The notes below the pieces were generated by a model. It was not told the origin of the DNA. It made no database searches and saw nothing but the letters and a program-made list of their open reading frames with translations. Positions 1-5,230 of a stretch of DNA of 8,564 nt are shown here, piece by piece. The position numbers and the translations under genes are program-made. Source of the stretch: a bacterium. Lineage in GTDB: Bacteria > Patescibacteriota > Saccharimonadia > Saccharimonadales > UBA4665. Where the stretch lies: contig JAKPIL010000106.1 of assembly GCA_029549845.1 (NCBI GenBank), forward strand, positions 1 to 8,564. The letters run 5' to 3'. Each line of letters begins with the position of its first letter. The first letter of the stretch is position 1.

Positions 1-320
1 GGCTCTTCTGGTTTGTTGCGACGTAGTTTTTCTGGGTTACGCAGCTTGCCTGCTTTTTTAGCAGGGTCACTTACCCACGTTGGCAGTTTCACACCCTCTT
101 TTTTGAGGATGAGTACAACGCGGTCGCTTGGCTGAGCACCGTGGTTGAGGTAGTGCTGTGCCCGCTCTTTGTCGAGGTTTAGTGTTTTGGTATGTGGGTC
201 GTATGTGCCGACTTGGGCGACAATCTTGCCACTGGTTGGGGTCCGGCGACTGTCTTGGACGACGACGCGGAATTGTGCATGACCTTTACGGCCAGTACGT
301 TGCAAACGAATAACTAACAT
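1..320 (-). CDS. rpsP: 30S ribosomal protein bS16 (partial, C-terminus beyond left edge)
   Basis: Small-subunit ribosomal protein S16, which binds 16S rRNA early in 30S assembly. The minus-strand frame opens with ATG at 320-318 and gives 106 residues before the edge. The start is typical of the family: MLVIRLQRTGRKG, then a basic FRVVVQDSR segment, a VGTYDP turn near residues 37-42 and a GAQPSDRVV segment near 61-69. Most bS16 proteins are about 80-90 aa. This one is still open at residue 106, in a Lys/Arg-rich tail, so it has a C-terminal extension of unknown length. A purine-rich stretch (complement of 332-341, AAGGGAAGGA) lies about 11 nt before the ATG and fits a ribosome binding site. 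Its own consensus promoter lies at 360-388. The identification is secure; only the full length is unknown. Confidence 0.95.
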   Translation of the reverse strand, partial: MLVIRLQRTGRKGHAQFRVVVQDSRRTPTSGKIVAQVGTYDPHTKTLNLDKERAQHYLNHGAQPSDRVVLILKKEGVKLPTWVSDPAKKAGKLRNPEKLRRNKPEE

Positions 321-359
321 CGTTTTACGAATCCTTCCCTTAAAATTTATACTCGCCCT

Positions 360-388
360 ATTCTACAGGTTTCCACCCCTGTTGTCAA
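360..388 (-). promoter_or_regulatory. Sigma70-type promoter of rpsP
   Basis: On the minus strand there is a perfect -35 box TTGACA (complement of 383-388), a 17-nt spacer and a -10 box TAGAAT (complement of 360-365). Transcription would start near 353, giving rpsP a leader of about 33 nt with a purine-rich ribosome binding site. The promoter lies just after the stop codon of the upstream small gene, with no obvious terminator between, so read-through into rpsP is also possible. Confidence 0.85.
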
Positions 389-416
389 ACATACTATCCG
401 AGATAATTTCTTAATG

Positions 417-653
417 CTATCTGTCTGGCGCCTGGGATGGAAGCTGATCGTCAATATCAGGCATTTTGCCGTCTTGTCGAGGTTCACGAGAGCTTCTATG
501 TTGACCGACAAAGATACCGCCAAGACCCGCCAATACCATAGCTACGCCCAAAGGCTGTATCTCAGCACGGCTTGCAACCCCCCCTATAGCACTTAGTGCT
601 GCACTAGAAATAATCAGTGAATTTGGTGATATTCGTAAGTGGTTGTGATTCAT
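417..653 (-). CDS. Small predicted membrane protein, two helices, unknown function
   Basis: I do not recognise this 78-aa protein. It has two short hydrophobic, Gly/Ala-rich stretches at about residues 12-28 and 34-50, separated by a short polar turn (SRAEIQ). A polar, charged tail from about residue 51 contains Arg, Asp, Gln and Pro. This suggests a helical hairpin in the membrane with a soluble C-terminus. No Shine-Dalgarno sequence precedes the ATG at 653-651. Instead a consensus promoter at 662-689 puts its predicted transcription start within about 1-3 nt of the ATG, so the mRNA is probably leaderless. It sits between rnc and rpsP on the same strand and ends in TAG. The promoter position supports a real gene, but the promoter could also serve a non-coding RNA. 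Confidence 0.55.
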   Translation of the reverse strand: MNHNHLRISPNSLIISSAALSAIGGVASRAEIQPLGVAMVLAGLGGIFVGQHRSSREPRQDGKMPDIDDQLPSQAPDR

Positions 654-661
654 AATTCATC

Positions 662-689
662 ATTATACACTTTTTTATTCTAATGTCAA
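662..689 (-). promoter_or_regulatory. Consensus sigma70 promoter, probably for a leaderless mRNA
   Basis: The minus strand carries a perfect -35 box TTGACA (complement of 684-689), a 16-nt spacer and a perfect -10 box TATAAT (complement of 662-667). Only 8 nt separate the -10 box from the ATG at 653. A start 6-8 nt after the -10 box would therefore fall at or next to the first base of the coding region. The promoter lies just after the end of rnc. Confidence 0.85.
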
Positions 690-716
690 ATTGCGCGAAA
701 CATTCAAGCCGTTAAA

Positions 717-1409
717 CTACAAGTACTTCTTCAACGCGGCGGAGGCGGCGGAGACTTGGGCAGTTTGCTTGCTGGGGCCGGTGCCCATGCCTACGCATTT
801 GTCATCTACATACACGCCCACGGTGAATTCCTTTTCGTGGTCGGGGCCTTCCTCGCTGAGCACACGGTATGACGGCGTAGCGCCAGCCTGCCCCTGCACC
901 ACTTCTTGCAAGCGCGATTTAGGGTCCATCCAGGAGCCAGTTTTCAGAATATCGTCAAAGGTACTCAGGATATTCTCTGTTATAAACACCTTCGCGGCAT
1001 CATAGCCACGCTCTAGGTACAGCGCACCGGTGATGGCCTCAAACGCATTGGCAAGTATCTGTGCACGGGCTCGGTCGGTGCCATGTTTTTCGCCGCGACT
1101 GAGCCGGAGCAATGGTTCCACCCCTAGCCGCGCCGCCGCCGCGCCGATGCTTTCGGTGCGCACCAGGCTACTACGCCAGTTGGTAAGAATACCTTCTGGT
1201 TCGCTGTAGTTCGTGTATAAAAACTCCGTCACGACCAGCTCTAGCACGGCATCGCCCAGAAACTCGAGTCGTTCATTGTGCTCACTGGCCGACTTTTTGT
1301 GTTCGTTCAAGTACGAACGGTGCGTAAATGCTACAATGAGCAGCTCAAGATTCGTAAATGTTCCGCCCAGGTAATCCTTTGCGAATGTTTGGTACTGTGT
1401 TGTGTCCAT
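717..1409 (-). CDS. rnc: Ribonuclease III
   Basis: Double-strand-specific endoribonuclease that processes rRNA precursors and structured mRNAs in the cytoplasm. The 230 residues match the usual bacterial length. The RNase III signature NERLEFLGDAVL is at residues 45-56, with metal-site acidic residues Glu46, Glu49 and Asp53, and Glu72 in the second acidic patch. A second motif, NAFEAITGALYL, is at 121-132 with Glu124, the counterpart of E. coli Glu117. The residue aligned with E. coli Asp114 is Asn121. A double-stranded RNA-binding domain follows at about 161-230, from MDPKSRLQE to the C-terminal ALKKYL. The start is ATG at 1409. No Shine-Dalgarno sequence is visible, and a long inverted repeat ends about 8 nt upstream of the ATG. 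It is the last gene of the rpmF-nusB-NUDIX-rnc unit. Confidence 0.96.
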   Translation of the reverse strand: MDTTQYQTFAKDYLGGTFTNLELLIVAFTHRSYLNEHKKSASEHNERLEFLGDAVLELVVTEFLYTNYSEPEGILTNWRSSLVRTESIGAAAARLGVEPLLRLSRGEKHGTDRARAQILANAFEAITGALYLERGYDAAKVFITENILSTFDDILKTGSWMDPKSRLQEVVQGQAGATPSYRVLSEEGPDHEKEFTVGVYVDDKCVGMGTGPSKQTAQVSAASAALKKYL

Positions 1410-1417
1410 AACTGAAT

Positions 1418-1479
1418 GAATTAGGATTAATGATTAAGGATTAACGAATTCGTTACTCTTTAATCGTCAATCGTTATTC
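1418..1479 (-). repeat. Long imperfect hairpin of heptad repeats between the NUDIX gene and rnc
   Basis: The left arm (1425-1446) consists of GATTAA-type heptads: GATTAAT, GATTAAG, GATTAAC. The right arm (1451-1472) is the degenerate inverted copy, and the loop is AATT. The core 1442-1455 (TAACGAATTCGTTA) is a perfect palindrome. Over 22 positions per arm, 18 are Watson-Crick pairs. Pairing continues outward to 1418/1479, where 5 of 7 further positions match. The hairpin fills nearly all of the 74-nt gap and, in the operon transcript, would end just before the rnc start. It could be an RNA processing or regulatory stem, or a repeat element. No U-tract follows, so a simple terminator is unlikely. 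Confidence 0.75.
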
Positions 1480-1483
1480 GCAA

Positions 1484-2014
1484 CTATCCTTTCCTTTCCC
1501 TCACTTTTTTCATACCGGCCAGCATAAGCTTCCCTATATCTTCGTAGGCAATTGCGTCCACCGCTTCGGTTGCAGGCAGCCACTGAATGTCGCTGAGCCA
1601 ATCTTCTGGATGCAGCCTATTGGTATTTCCTTTGCCTTCTACCAGATAGATGTGCATGGTCATAAGCACCAGTGTGTGGTTGCGACGATACCGAAAGTTC
1701 ACCTTGCCCAGCCACTGCTGGACGTGCATTTCCTGCAAGCCCGTTTCCTCGCGGATTTCGCGTTCGGCTGTTTGCTTTGGCTCTTCGCCCTCTTCTACGT
1801 GACCCTTTGGTATGGTCCAGCGGTTTTTTGCATCTTTGATAAGCAGGATCTCGACCGACTCTGTCGCTTTGTCACGGCGGTATACGATGCCCCCAGATGT
1901 CGTTTCGCGCACAACCTCTTCTATGGCCGGTCGGCGCGTCACAAACTTACGGAAACCCTCGATTGGCTTCTTTATGCCTTCCATCGCATTTCGTTTGCGT
2001 TTTGCTTCACCCAT
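1484..2014 (-). CDS. NUDIX hydrolase
   Basis: Hydrolase of nucleoside diphosphates linked to another moiety. The 176-aa protein has a complete NUDIX box GX5EX7REUXEEXGU at residues 71-93, beginning GHVEEGE and ending REIREETGL. The catalytic metal-binding glutamates are in REIREE. The domain spans about residues 36-170 and is preceded by a basic N-terminal extension (MGEAKRKRN and onward). An internal Met11 is an alternative start. The ATG at 2014 lies 3 nt after the TAA of nusB, so translation is probably coupled, with an AAGAAGG stretch near the nusB end as a possible ribosome binding site. Substrate cannot be told from sequence: diadenosine polyphosphates, oxidised nucleotides or the 5' end of RNA are all possible. 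The location among RNA-related genes makes an RNA or Ap4A role attractive, but this is inference. Confidence 0.93.
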   Translation of the reverse strand: MGEAKRKRNAMEGIKKPIEGFRKFVTRRPAIEEVVRETTSGGIVYRRDKATESVEILLIKDAKNRWTIPKGHVEEGEEPKQTAEREIREETGLQEMHVQQWLGKVNFRYRRNHTLVLMTMHIYLVEGKGNTNRLHPEDWLSDIQWLPATEAVDAIAYEDIGKLMLAGMKKVRERKG

Positions 2015-2017
2015 GGC

Positions 2018-2626
2018 TTACGCCGCCTTCTTTGTGCGAGGTTTGGCAGGTTTTTCGGTAGATGTTACGGCCGCCTTTTTGACTTTGGCTGCGGCTGGTG
2101 CTTTTGCGGATTTTACCTGGGATGGCGTTTTCTCCTCTGGTGGTTTCACTTCGAGTGGGTCGGCTTCTGGCGTGGCCTCACCCTGGGTCTCGGTGCTTTG
2201 CCCGTCTTTGTTCTTTAGCGCCGTGCCCAGCACGCCGTTGATAAACTTGCTGCTGCTATCGCCGCCAAAGGCCTTGGCAAGCTCAACAGCTTCGTTAATA
2301 ACAACTTTGGGTGGGACATCTGGCTCATAGTGCAGCTCGTACAGCCCCATCCGCAGCACCACGCGGTCCATGCGAGCGATTTGCTCGAGCGGCCACTCTG
2401 GGGCAAGTGGGCGCAGTTCGTCATCGAGCGCTTTTTCGTGCTTCTCAACACCCTTCACCAGCTCTTCTATGAAAAATACATCGTCCACCGTGGATTCGTA
2501 GCGCGCCACGTTGCGCTTCAGCACAAGTCCTAGGTCAAACGTTGTGTCACCCGCTTCACGGCGAAAATCTAGCTCATAGAGCGTTTGTAGCGCAACTATG
2601 CGCCCCAGGTGGCGGTTACTTGCCAT
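2018..2626 (-). CDS. nusB: Transcription antitermination factor NusB with a Lys/Ala/Pro-rich tail
   Basis: NusB binds boxA RNA together with ribosomal protein S10 and supports antitermination in rRNA operons. Residues 1-140 form a complete, usual-length NusB: the N-terminal R-x6-LQTLYELDF stretch and, at about 105-134, the C-terminal signature PPKVVINEAVELAKAFG followed by SSSKFINGVLG. Residues 141-202 are an added low-complexity tail, first acidic with Glu/Pro and then strongly basic with repeated Lys-Ala, ending KPRTKKAA. The tail is probably disordered and may bind RNA. The start is ATG at 2626, preceded by GGAG (complement of 2633-2636) at a 6-nt spacing. The gene lies 100 nt downstream of rpmF and 3 nt upstream of the NUDIX start. 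Confidence 0.94.
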   Translation of the reverse strand: MASNRHLGRIVALQTLYELDFRREAGDTTFDLGLVLKRNVARYESTVDDVFFIEELVKGVEKHEKALDDELRPLAPEWPLEQIARMDRVVLRMGLYELHYEPDVPPKVVINEAVELAKAFGGDSSSKFINGVLGTALKNKDGQSTETQGEATPEADPLEVKPPEEKTPSQVKSAKAPAAAKVKKAAVTSTEKPAKPRTKKAA

Positions 2627-2693
2627 CGCGTACTCCGGCGGTGCGGGCGGTGGATGGGAATTGGTGAGTGGTAGATATCATCATGAAAGTCCT

Positions 2694-2711
2694 AGCAGTA
2701 TTTGGACTGCT
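2694..2711 (-). repeat. Short inverted repeat in the rpmF-nusB spacer
   Basis: AGCAGT (2694-2699) and ACTGCT (2706-2711) form a perfect 6-bp stem with a 6-nt loop, 16 nt beyond the rpmF stop. No T-tract follows on the minus strand. It may protect or attenuate the rpmF message rather than terminate it, or it may be chance. I see nothing else in the 100-nt gap. Confidence 0.3.
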
Positions 2712-2726
2712 CGCTGTAGATTGATA

Positions 2727-2891
2727 CTATTTGCTACTTGCTGCAGCCTTTGGCTGGCCACCAAACTCTTTGGCGGTGGTGTAGGCTTTGACTGGTGACT
2801 TTTTATTGACGGCTCGAGCCAGCTTGAGAATAAGGTGGCTGCGGCGTGCGCCGGTGGCGCGTGGACTGGTTCGTTTCTTTGGTTTACCCAT
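2727..2891 (-). CDS. rpmF: 50S ribosomal protein bL32
   Basis: This 54-aa basic protein begins MGKPKKRTSPRATGARRSH, which matches the bL32 N-terminal pattern (PK-x-TS-x3-G-x-RRSH), and continues with a Lys-rich middle. It has no cysteines, so it lacks the zinc ribbon of many bL32 proteins, as in the E. coli form. The C-terminus is a short Gly/Ala/Ser tail instead of the usual conserved end. The start is ATG at 2891, with AGAAGGAG (complement of 2903-2910) 11 nt upstream, and the stop is TAG. It is the first gene of the leftward operon behind the promoter at 2937-2965. Identification rests on the N-terminal half. Confidence 0.8.
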   Translation of the reverse strand: MGKPKKRTSPRATGARRSHLILKLARAVNKKSPVKAYTTAKEFGGQPKAAASSK

Positions 2892-2936
2892 AGATGTGCT
2901 AACTCCTTCTTGGAAGTTTTATTACTAATTGCCTTT

Positions 2937-2965
2937 ATTTTAACCGATTAGACCAAGAATTTCAA
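2937..2965 (-). promoter_or_regulatory. Promoter of the rpmF-nusB-NUDIX-rnc operon
   Basis: On the minus strand there is a -35 box TTGAAA (complement of 2960-2965), a 17-nt spacer and a -10 box TAAAAT (complement of 2937-2942). The transcript would start near 2930, giving rpmF a leader of about 40 nt that contains the AGAAGGAG ribosome binding site. It faces away from the plus-strand gene starting at 3020. Confidence 0.75.
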
Positions 2966-2980
2966 ACAAAACAACAAAAT

Positions 2981-2996
2981 CTTATTTACAAATAAG
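2981..2996. promoter_or_regulatory. AT-rich palindrome between divergent genes
   Basis: CTTATTT and AAATAAG form a perfect 7-bp inverted repeat separated by AC. It lies in the 128-nt region between the divergent rpmF and 3020 genes and overlaps the possible -35 box of the plus-strand promoter. It could be an operator. It is short and AT-rich, so chance is a real alternative. Confidence 0.35.
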
Positions 2997-3013
2997 CACT
3001 ATTGATGTAAAAA
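2985..3013 (+). promoter_or_regulatory. Possible weak promoter of the 3020 gene
   Basis: TTTACA (2985-2990), a 17-nt spacer and TAAAAA (3008-3013) form a partial sigma70 match. The predicted start would fall at about 3020, the A of the ATG, which again suggests a leaderless mRNA. The -10 box is poor, so confidence is low. Confidence 0.35.
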
Positions 3014-3019
3014 CAATGC

Positions 3020-3712
3020 ATGAGTGTGAATACAAAAGAGCCGACTATATGCATAAACCCCAACCAAACGCCGGATGTTACTCCTTCAGCTCGCCAACAA
3101 AACGCAACCTGGTTTAGGGGCGTACTGCTTCGCGTGCAGCAACCGCCCATAAAAGCAGCTCAGAGACTAACGGACCGTCGGCGTGCCCAAGAACACGGTG
3201 GTATAGCTCACTTGGCCTCTAGCCATGCCCGACGGAAGAGGAACGACCGGCTTGGAGTTTTGTCTTTGGCAGCGCTTGCGGCACTGAGTGGGTCAATAGC
3301 GCAAGATCATCACGAAATAGTACGGCCAAGTGGGTGTTGGCGCATGAGTATAGACGGCGCAAACACCAAGGACGCCAGTGATCCCACGCGAGCCACCAAC
3401 AGCACGATGGCAATCAAGAGAGCATTACCCAGGATATACACAACCCTAAATGGCACGGACAAAGGCTTCATACTAGGGCTCTATAGTGGCATTACCACAA
3501 CTGGTAGAGAGCTAGATGAAAAGCTTAGTGTCGATCGAGCACCAGGTGAAAAAACTCGACTGGCCGACATTATAAGCTTCTGTATCGATCCAAATACATA
3601 CTCCGTGAGCATTGGGCCAGAGGTTCAGGCAGTTGAGCGTAAGCTTACCATGGCAGACGAACCTGTGATACCTACGCAAACAGGCCCAGGCGACAAATTT
3701 TTACCAAGATAA
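3020..3712 (+). CDS. Hypothetical protein with one membrane segment
   Basis: I do not recognise this 230-aa protein. A polar N-terminal part (about 1-70) is followed by a basic cluster RRKRNDR (71-77) and one hydrophobic segment LGVLSLAALAALSGSIA (78-94). A mostly hydrophilic region with two cysteines (106 and 178) follows. The positive-inside rule would put the N-terminus in the cytoplasm and the C-terminal 135 residues outside. The codons checked, around residues 110-135, show a clear purine-N-pyrimidine bias, which supports real coding on this strand. There is no Shine-Dalgarno sequence before the ATG. Codons such as ATA and CTA are commoner than in the glycan genes to the right, suggesting different origin. 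A lipoprotein gene follows after 55 nt on the same strand. Confidence 0.55.
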   Translation: MSVNTKEPTICINPNQTPDVTPSARQQNATWFRGVLLRVQQPPIKAAQRLTDRRRAQEHGGIAHLASSHARRKRNDRLGVLSLAALAALSGSIAQDHHEIVRPSGCWRMSIDGANTKDASDPTRATNSTMAIKRALPRIYTTLNGTDKGFILGLYSGITTTGRELDEKLSVDRAPGEKTRLADIISFCIDPNTYSVSIGPEVQAVERKLTMADEPVIPTQTGPGDKFLPR

Positions 3713-3731
3713 TCATATTTCATACTACAGT

Positions 3732-3759
3732 TTGCTATTTGGCATTTTTTTGCTATAAT
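3732..3759 (+). promoter_or_regulatory. Promoter of the lipoprotein gene, probably leaderless
   Basis: A perfect -10 box TATAAT (3754-3759) is preceded by a 16-nt T-rich spacer and a 4-of-6 match to the -35 box (TTGCTA, 3732-3737). The ATG at 3768 begins exactly 8 nt after the -10 box, the same distance as for the small gene at 653. The transcript should start at or next to the ATG. Confidence 0.65.
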
Positions 3760-3767
3760 AACAAATT

Positions 3768-4058
3768 ATGTTTACACCCAATCGACTTCACAGTGCAGTA
3801 ATCGCCTCTACGGTGGCAGGAACCCTAGCACTTGCATCGTGCACTCAGGCAGAAGCCCCACGCGAAACAAAATGCTATATGTTCGAAGTTGGCGATCTTT
3901 CAAATAATATCAAAGGGGCTGGCCTAACCCTATTAGAGTCATATATAGGCGTTACGAACAAAGAGGGATACACCGGACTAGAGATTACCTCGAGCACGCT
4001 AGCTAGCACTTTGCAAGAACAGCGTGGTACGGCTCAGTCAAAAGACGTCCTAGCCTAA
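3768..4058 (+). CDS. Putative lipoprotein of unknown function, probably truncated by the IS
   Basis: The 96-aa product has a lipoprotein signal peptide: a short polar N-terminus with Arg6, a hydrophobic core (about 9-22) and the lipobox Leu-Ala-Ser-Cys with Cys25 as the lipidation site. The mature part of about 72 aa is polar, has one further Cys (36), and matches no family I know. The gene has a good promoter and no Shine-Dalgarno sequence. Its stop TAA (4056-4058) lies inside the inferred left end of the IS30 element, overlapping antiparallel with the transposase stop. The final one or two codons therefore come from the IS, and the original protein was probably longer. Function is unknown; it may remain an anchored surface protein. 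Confidence 0.6.
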   Translation: MFTPNRLHSAVIASTVAGTLALASCTQAEAPRETKCYMFEVGDLSNNIKGAGLTLLESYIGVTNKEGYTGLEITSSTLASTLQEQRGTAQSKDVLA

Positions 4059-4078
4059 ATTCTAGAACCAAACGCAAC
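4054..4078 (+). repeat. Left terminal inverted repeat of the IS30 element
   Basis: It matches the complement of 5112-5136 at 19 of 25 positions, including a perfect 10-bp block CAAACGCAAC (4069-4078) at the inner end. The transposase reading frame runs through this repeat and ends at its outer edge. Confidence 0.75.
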
Positions 4079-5077
4079 TAGCCCTAAGTCTAGCGGTTTC
4101 CCAGGGTTTTGTACAAGGAAGTCGTATACTTCCTGTGGCGTATGCCACTGCAGCCGTTTCCGTGGTTTGTTGTTCAACTCCCAGGCAATGTTGTCGAGCT
4201 CTTTTTGGGTAAGACTGCGGATGTCGCTTCGCTTGGGCAGATAAGCCCGCAGTTGGCGATTACTGTTCTCGTTGGCCCCACGTTGCCAGCTGGAGTAAGG
4301 GTCAGCGAAGTAGACCGCAATACCCAGGGCATCGGTAATGAGCCCGTGCTGCGTGAACTCCGTCCCATTGTCAAAGGTAATGGTGTGAGTGACGTAGTTA
4401 CGAAGCTTGCCAATAACGGCTGCTGCCGTTAAGAGTGCTGTCTTTTGGTTGAGCTTGGTGAAGGCCACTAGACTACTCATCCGCTCGTTCACCGTGTTAA
4501 TGGCATGCAGATGGGTGTAGACCACACTGTCGCCCTCCCAGTCACCGAGGCGACTCTTGTCATCGACAATTGCTGGCCGGTCATGGATAGATACCCGGTT
4601 GGGTATCTTGCTCCGCTGGCTACTACGACCAGTGTGTTTGGTGCGTTTCTTCTTACCGTAGCGCAAGTACTGGTATAGTTTCTCGGTAATAGCGTAGACA
4701 CTGGTATATATCCATTCGTAGATAGTTTCAGCACAGACAAAGGCTGGCAAGTCTTTCCATTCCGGATCTTTCCTAAGCCGACCAGCTGTCTGCGCTGGAT
4801 CCCAGCCCCGTTCAAGACAAGCCACTACTGCACTCCTTAGCCGGTGGTTGGCTGGCTGGTCAAGGATTGGTATTTGCTTGGAACGCTTGCGGTTCGTCTC
4901 GTAAGCAACCTGAGCTATGAACGGTCGGTAGACACCAGCTCCGTCCAAGCCTTTGGCTATCTCACGGCCAATGCTACTAGGATGTTTCCCAATTTTCTTC
5001 CCAATCTGTTTGTTTGTATACTTCTCTTGGAGCAATGTTTCAATATTGCCCCGTTGTGCAGCCGTTAGATGACCCAT
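4055..5077 (-). CDS. IS30-family transposase
   Basis: DDE transposase that cuts and joins the IS ends. It is full length at 340 aa. The N-terminal helix-turn-helix (about 4-42) carries the IS30 pattern LTAAQR, then KQIGKKIGKHPSSIGREI. The catalytic core includes GDWEGD (Asp183), FDNGTEF (Asp236) and RGANENSNRQLR (Glu270), so all three acidic residues are present with a D-33-E spacing. The C-terminal HTPQEVYDF motif is typical. The start is ATG at 5077 with a perfect AGGAGG (complement of 5084-5089) 6 nt upstream. The last residues (LVAFGSRI) are encoded by the terminal repeat. No frameshift is seen, so it may be active. Confidence 0.96.
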   Translation of the reverse strand: MGHLTAAQRGNIETLLQEKYTNKQIGKKIGKHPSSIGREIAKGLDGAGVYRPFIAQVAYETNRKRSKQIPILDQPANHRLRSAVVACLERGWDPAQTAGRLRKDPEWKDLPAFVCAETIYEWIYTSVYAITEKLYQYLRYGKKKRTKHTGRSSQRSKIPNRVSIHDRPAIVDDKSRLGDWEGDSVVYTHLHAINTVNERMSSLVAFTKLNQKTALLTAAAVIGKLRNYVTHTITFDNGTEFTQHGLITDALGIAVYFADPYSSWQRGANENSNRQLRAYLPKRSDIRSLTQKELDNIAWELNNKPRKRLQWHTPQEVYDFLVQNPGKPLDLGLVAFGSRI

Positions 5078-5083
5078 ATTAAT

Positions 5084-5097
5084 CCTCCTAGATTATA
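5084..5097 (-). promoter_or_regulatory. Shine-Dalgarno sequence and possible -10 box of the transposase
   Basis: The minus strand carries AGGAGG (5084-5089), the strongest ribosome binding site in the window, 6 nt before the ATG. A TATAAT hexamer (complement of 5092-5097) lies just upstream, but no good -35 box sits 16-18 nt before it. A start from this -10 box would cut into the Shine-Dalgarno sequence, so its role as the promoter is doubtful. Confidence 0.5.
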
Positions 5098-5111
5098 TGT
5101 TTAGTTTAACG

Positions 5112-5136
5112 GTTGCGTTTGATGTTGGAAGTTGGG
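5112..5136 (-). repeat. Right terminal inverted repeat of the IS30 element
   Basis: It begins with GTTGCGTTTG (5112-5121), the exact complement of the inner block of the left repeat, and matches at 19 of 25 positions overall. It lies 34 nt upstream of the transposase start. Confidence 0.75.
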
Positions 5137-5224
5137 ACGTGTCGTGCAGGCATAGGCGCGCGCCCTGCCCCGCTGGCGCCGCTCCGCTTCCCTGTCAGAC
5201 GGTGAGCATTTGCGCCGAAAGTGT

Positions 5225-5230
5225 TACAAT
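5225..5230 (+). promoter_or_regulatory. Possible -10 box of the glycan genes
   Basis: TACAAT, one mismatch from consensus, lies 11 nt before the ATG at 5242. No convincing -35 box is found. A start about 7 nt downstream would leave a leader of only about 5 nt. The 105-nt stretch from the IS end to this gene is unusually GC-rich and includes the palindrome GGCGCGCGCC (5155-5164); no gene is seen in it. Confidence 0.4.

Larger units (their letters stand above)
4054..5136 (-). mobile_element. IS30-family insertion sequence, apparently complete
   Basis: About 1083 bp, a normal IS30-family length, with one transposase gene filling nearly all of it. The ends are imperfect inverted repeats at 4054-4078 and 5112-5136. 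Each contains CAAACGCAAC or its complement, the AACGCAAC core seen in many IS30-family ends. The exact outer boundaries are uncertain by a few bases. With the limits given, the flanks (TAG left, ACG right) do not form a direct duplication, so either the limits are slightly off or the flanks have changed. Confidence 0.85.

Noticed and set aside
1418..1479. Heptad palindrome read as a CRISPR array or origin iterons
   Set aside because: Units are only 7 nt with no spacers, are mirrored rather than arrayed, and no replication or cas gene is near.
1610..2330. Long plus-strand open frames across the NUDIX and nusB genes
   Set aside because: Shadows of two well-identified minus-strand genes; their translations are Phe/Cys/Leu-rich without recognisable domains.
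3310..3471. Minus-strand 53-aa frame with a very hydrophobic middle, antisense to the 230-aa gene, with a TATAGA hexamer 8 nt before its ATG
   Set aside because: The plus-strand frame shows strong purine-N-pyrimidine codon bias in this part, which explains the antisense pattern. The antisense frame ends in TGA, unlike every other gene here, and has no good -35 box.
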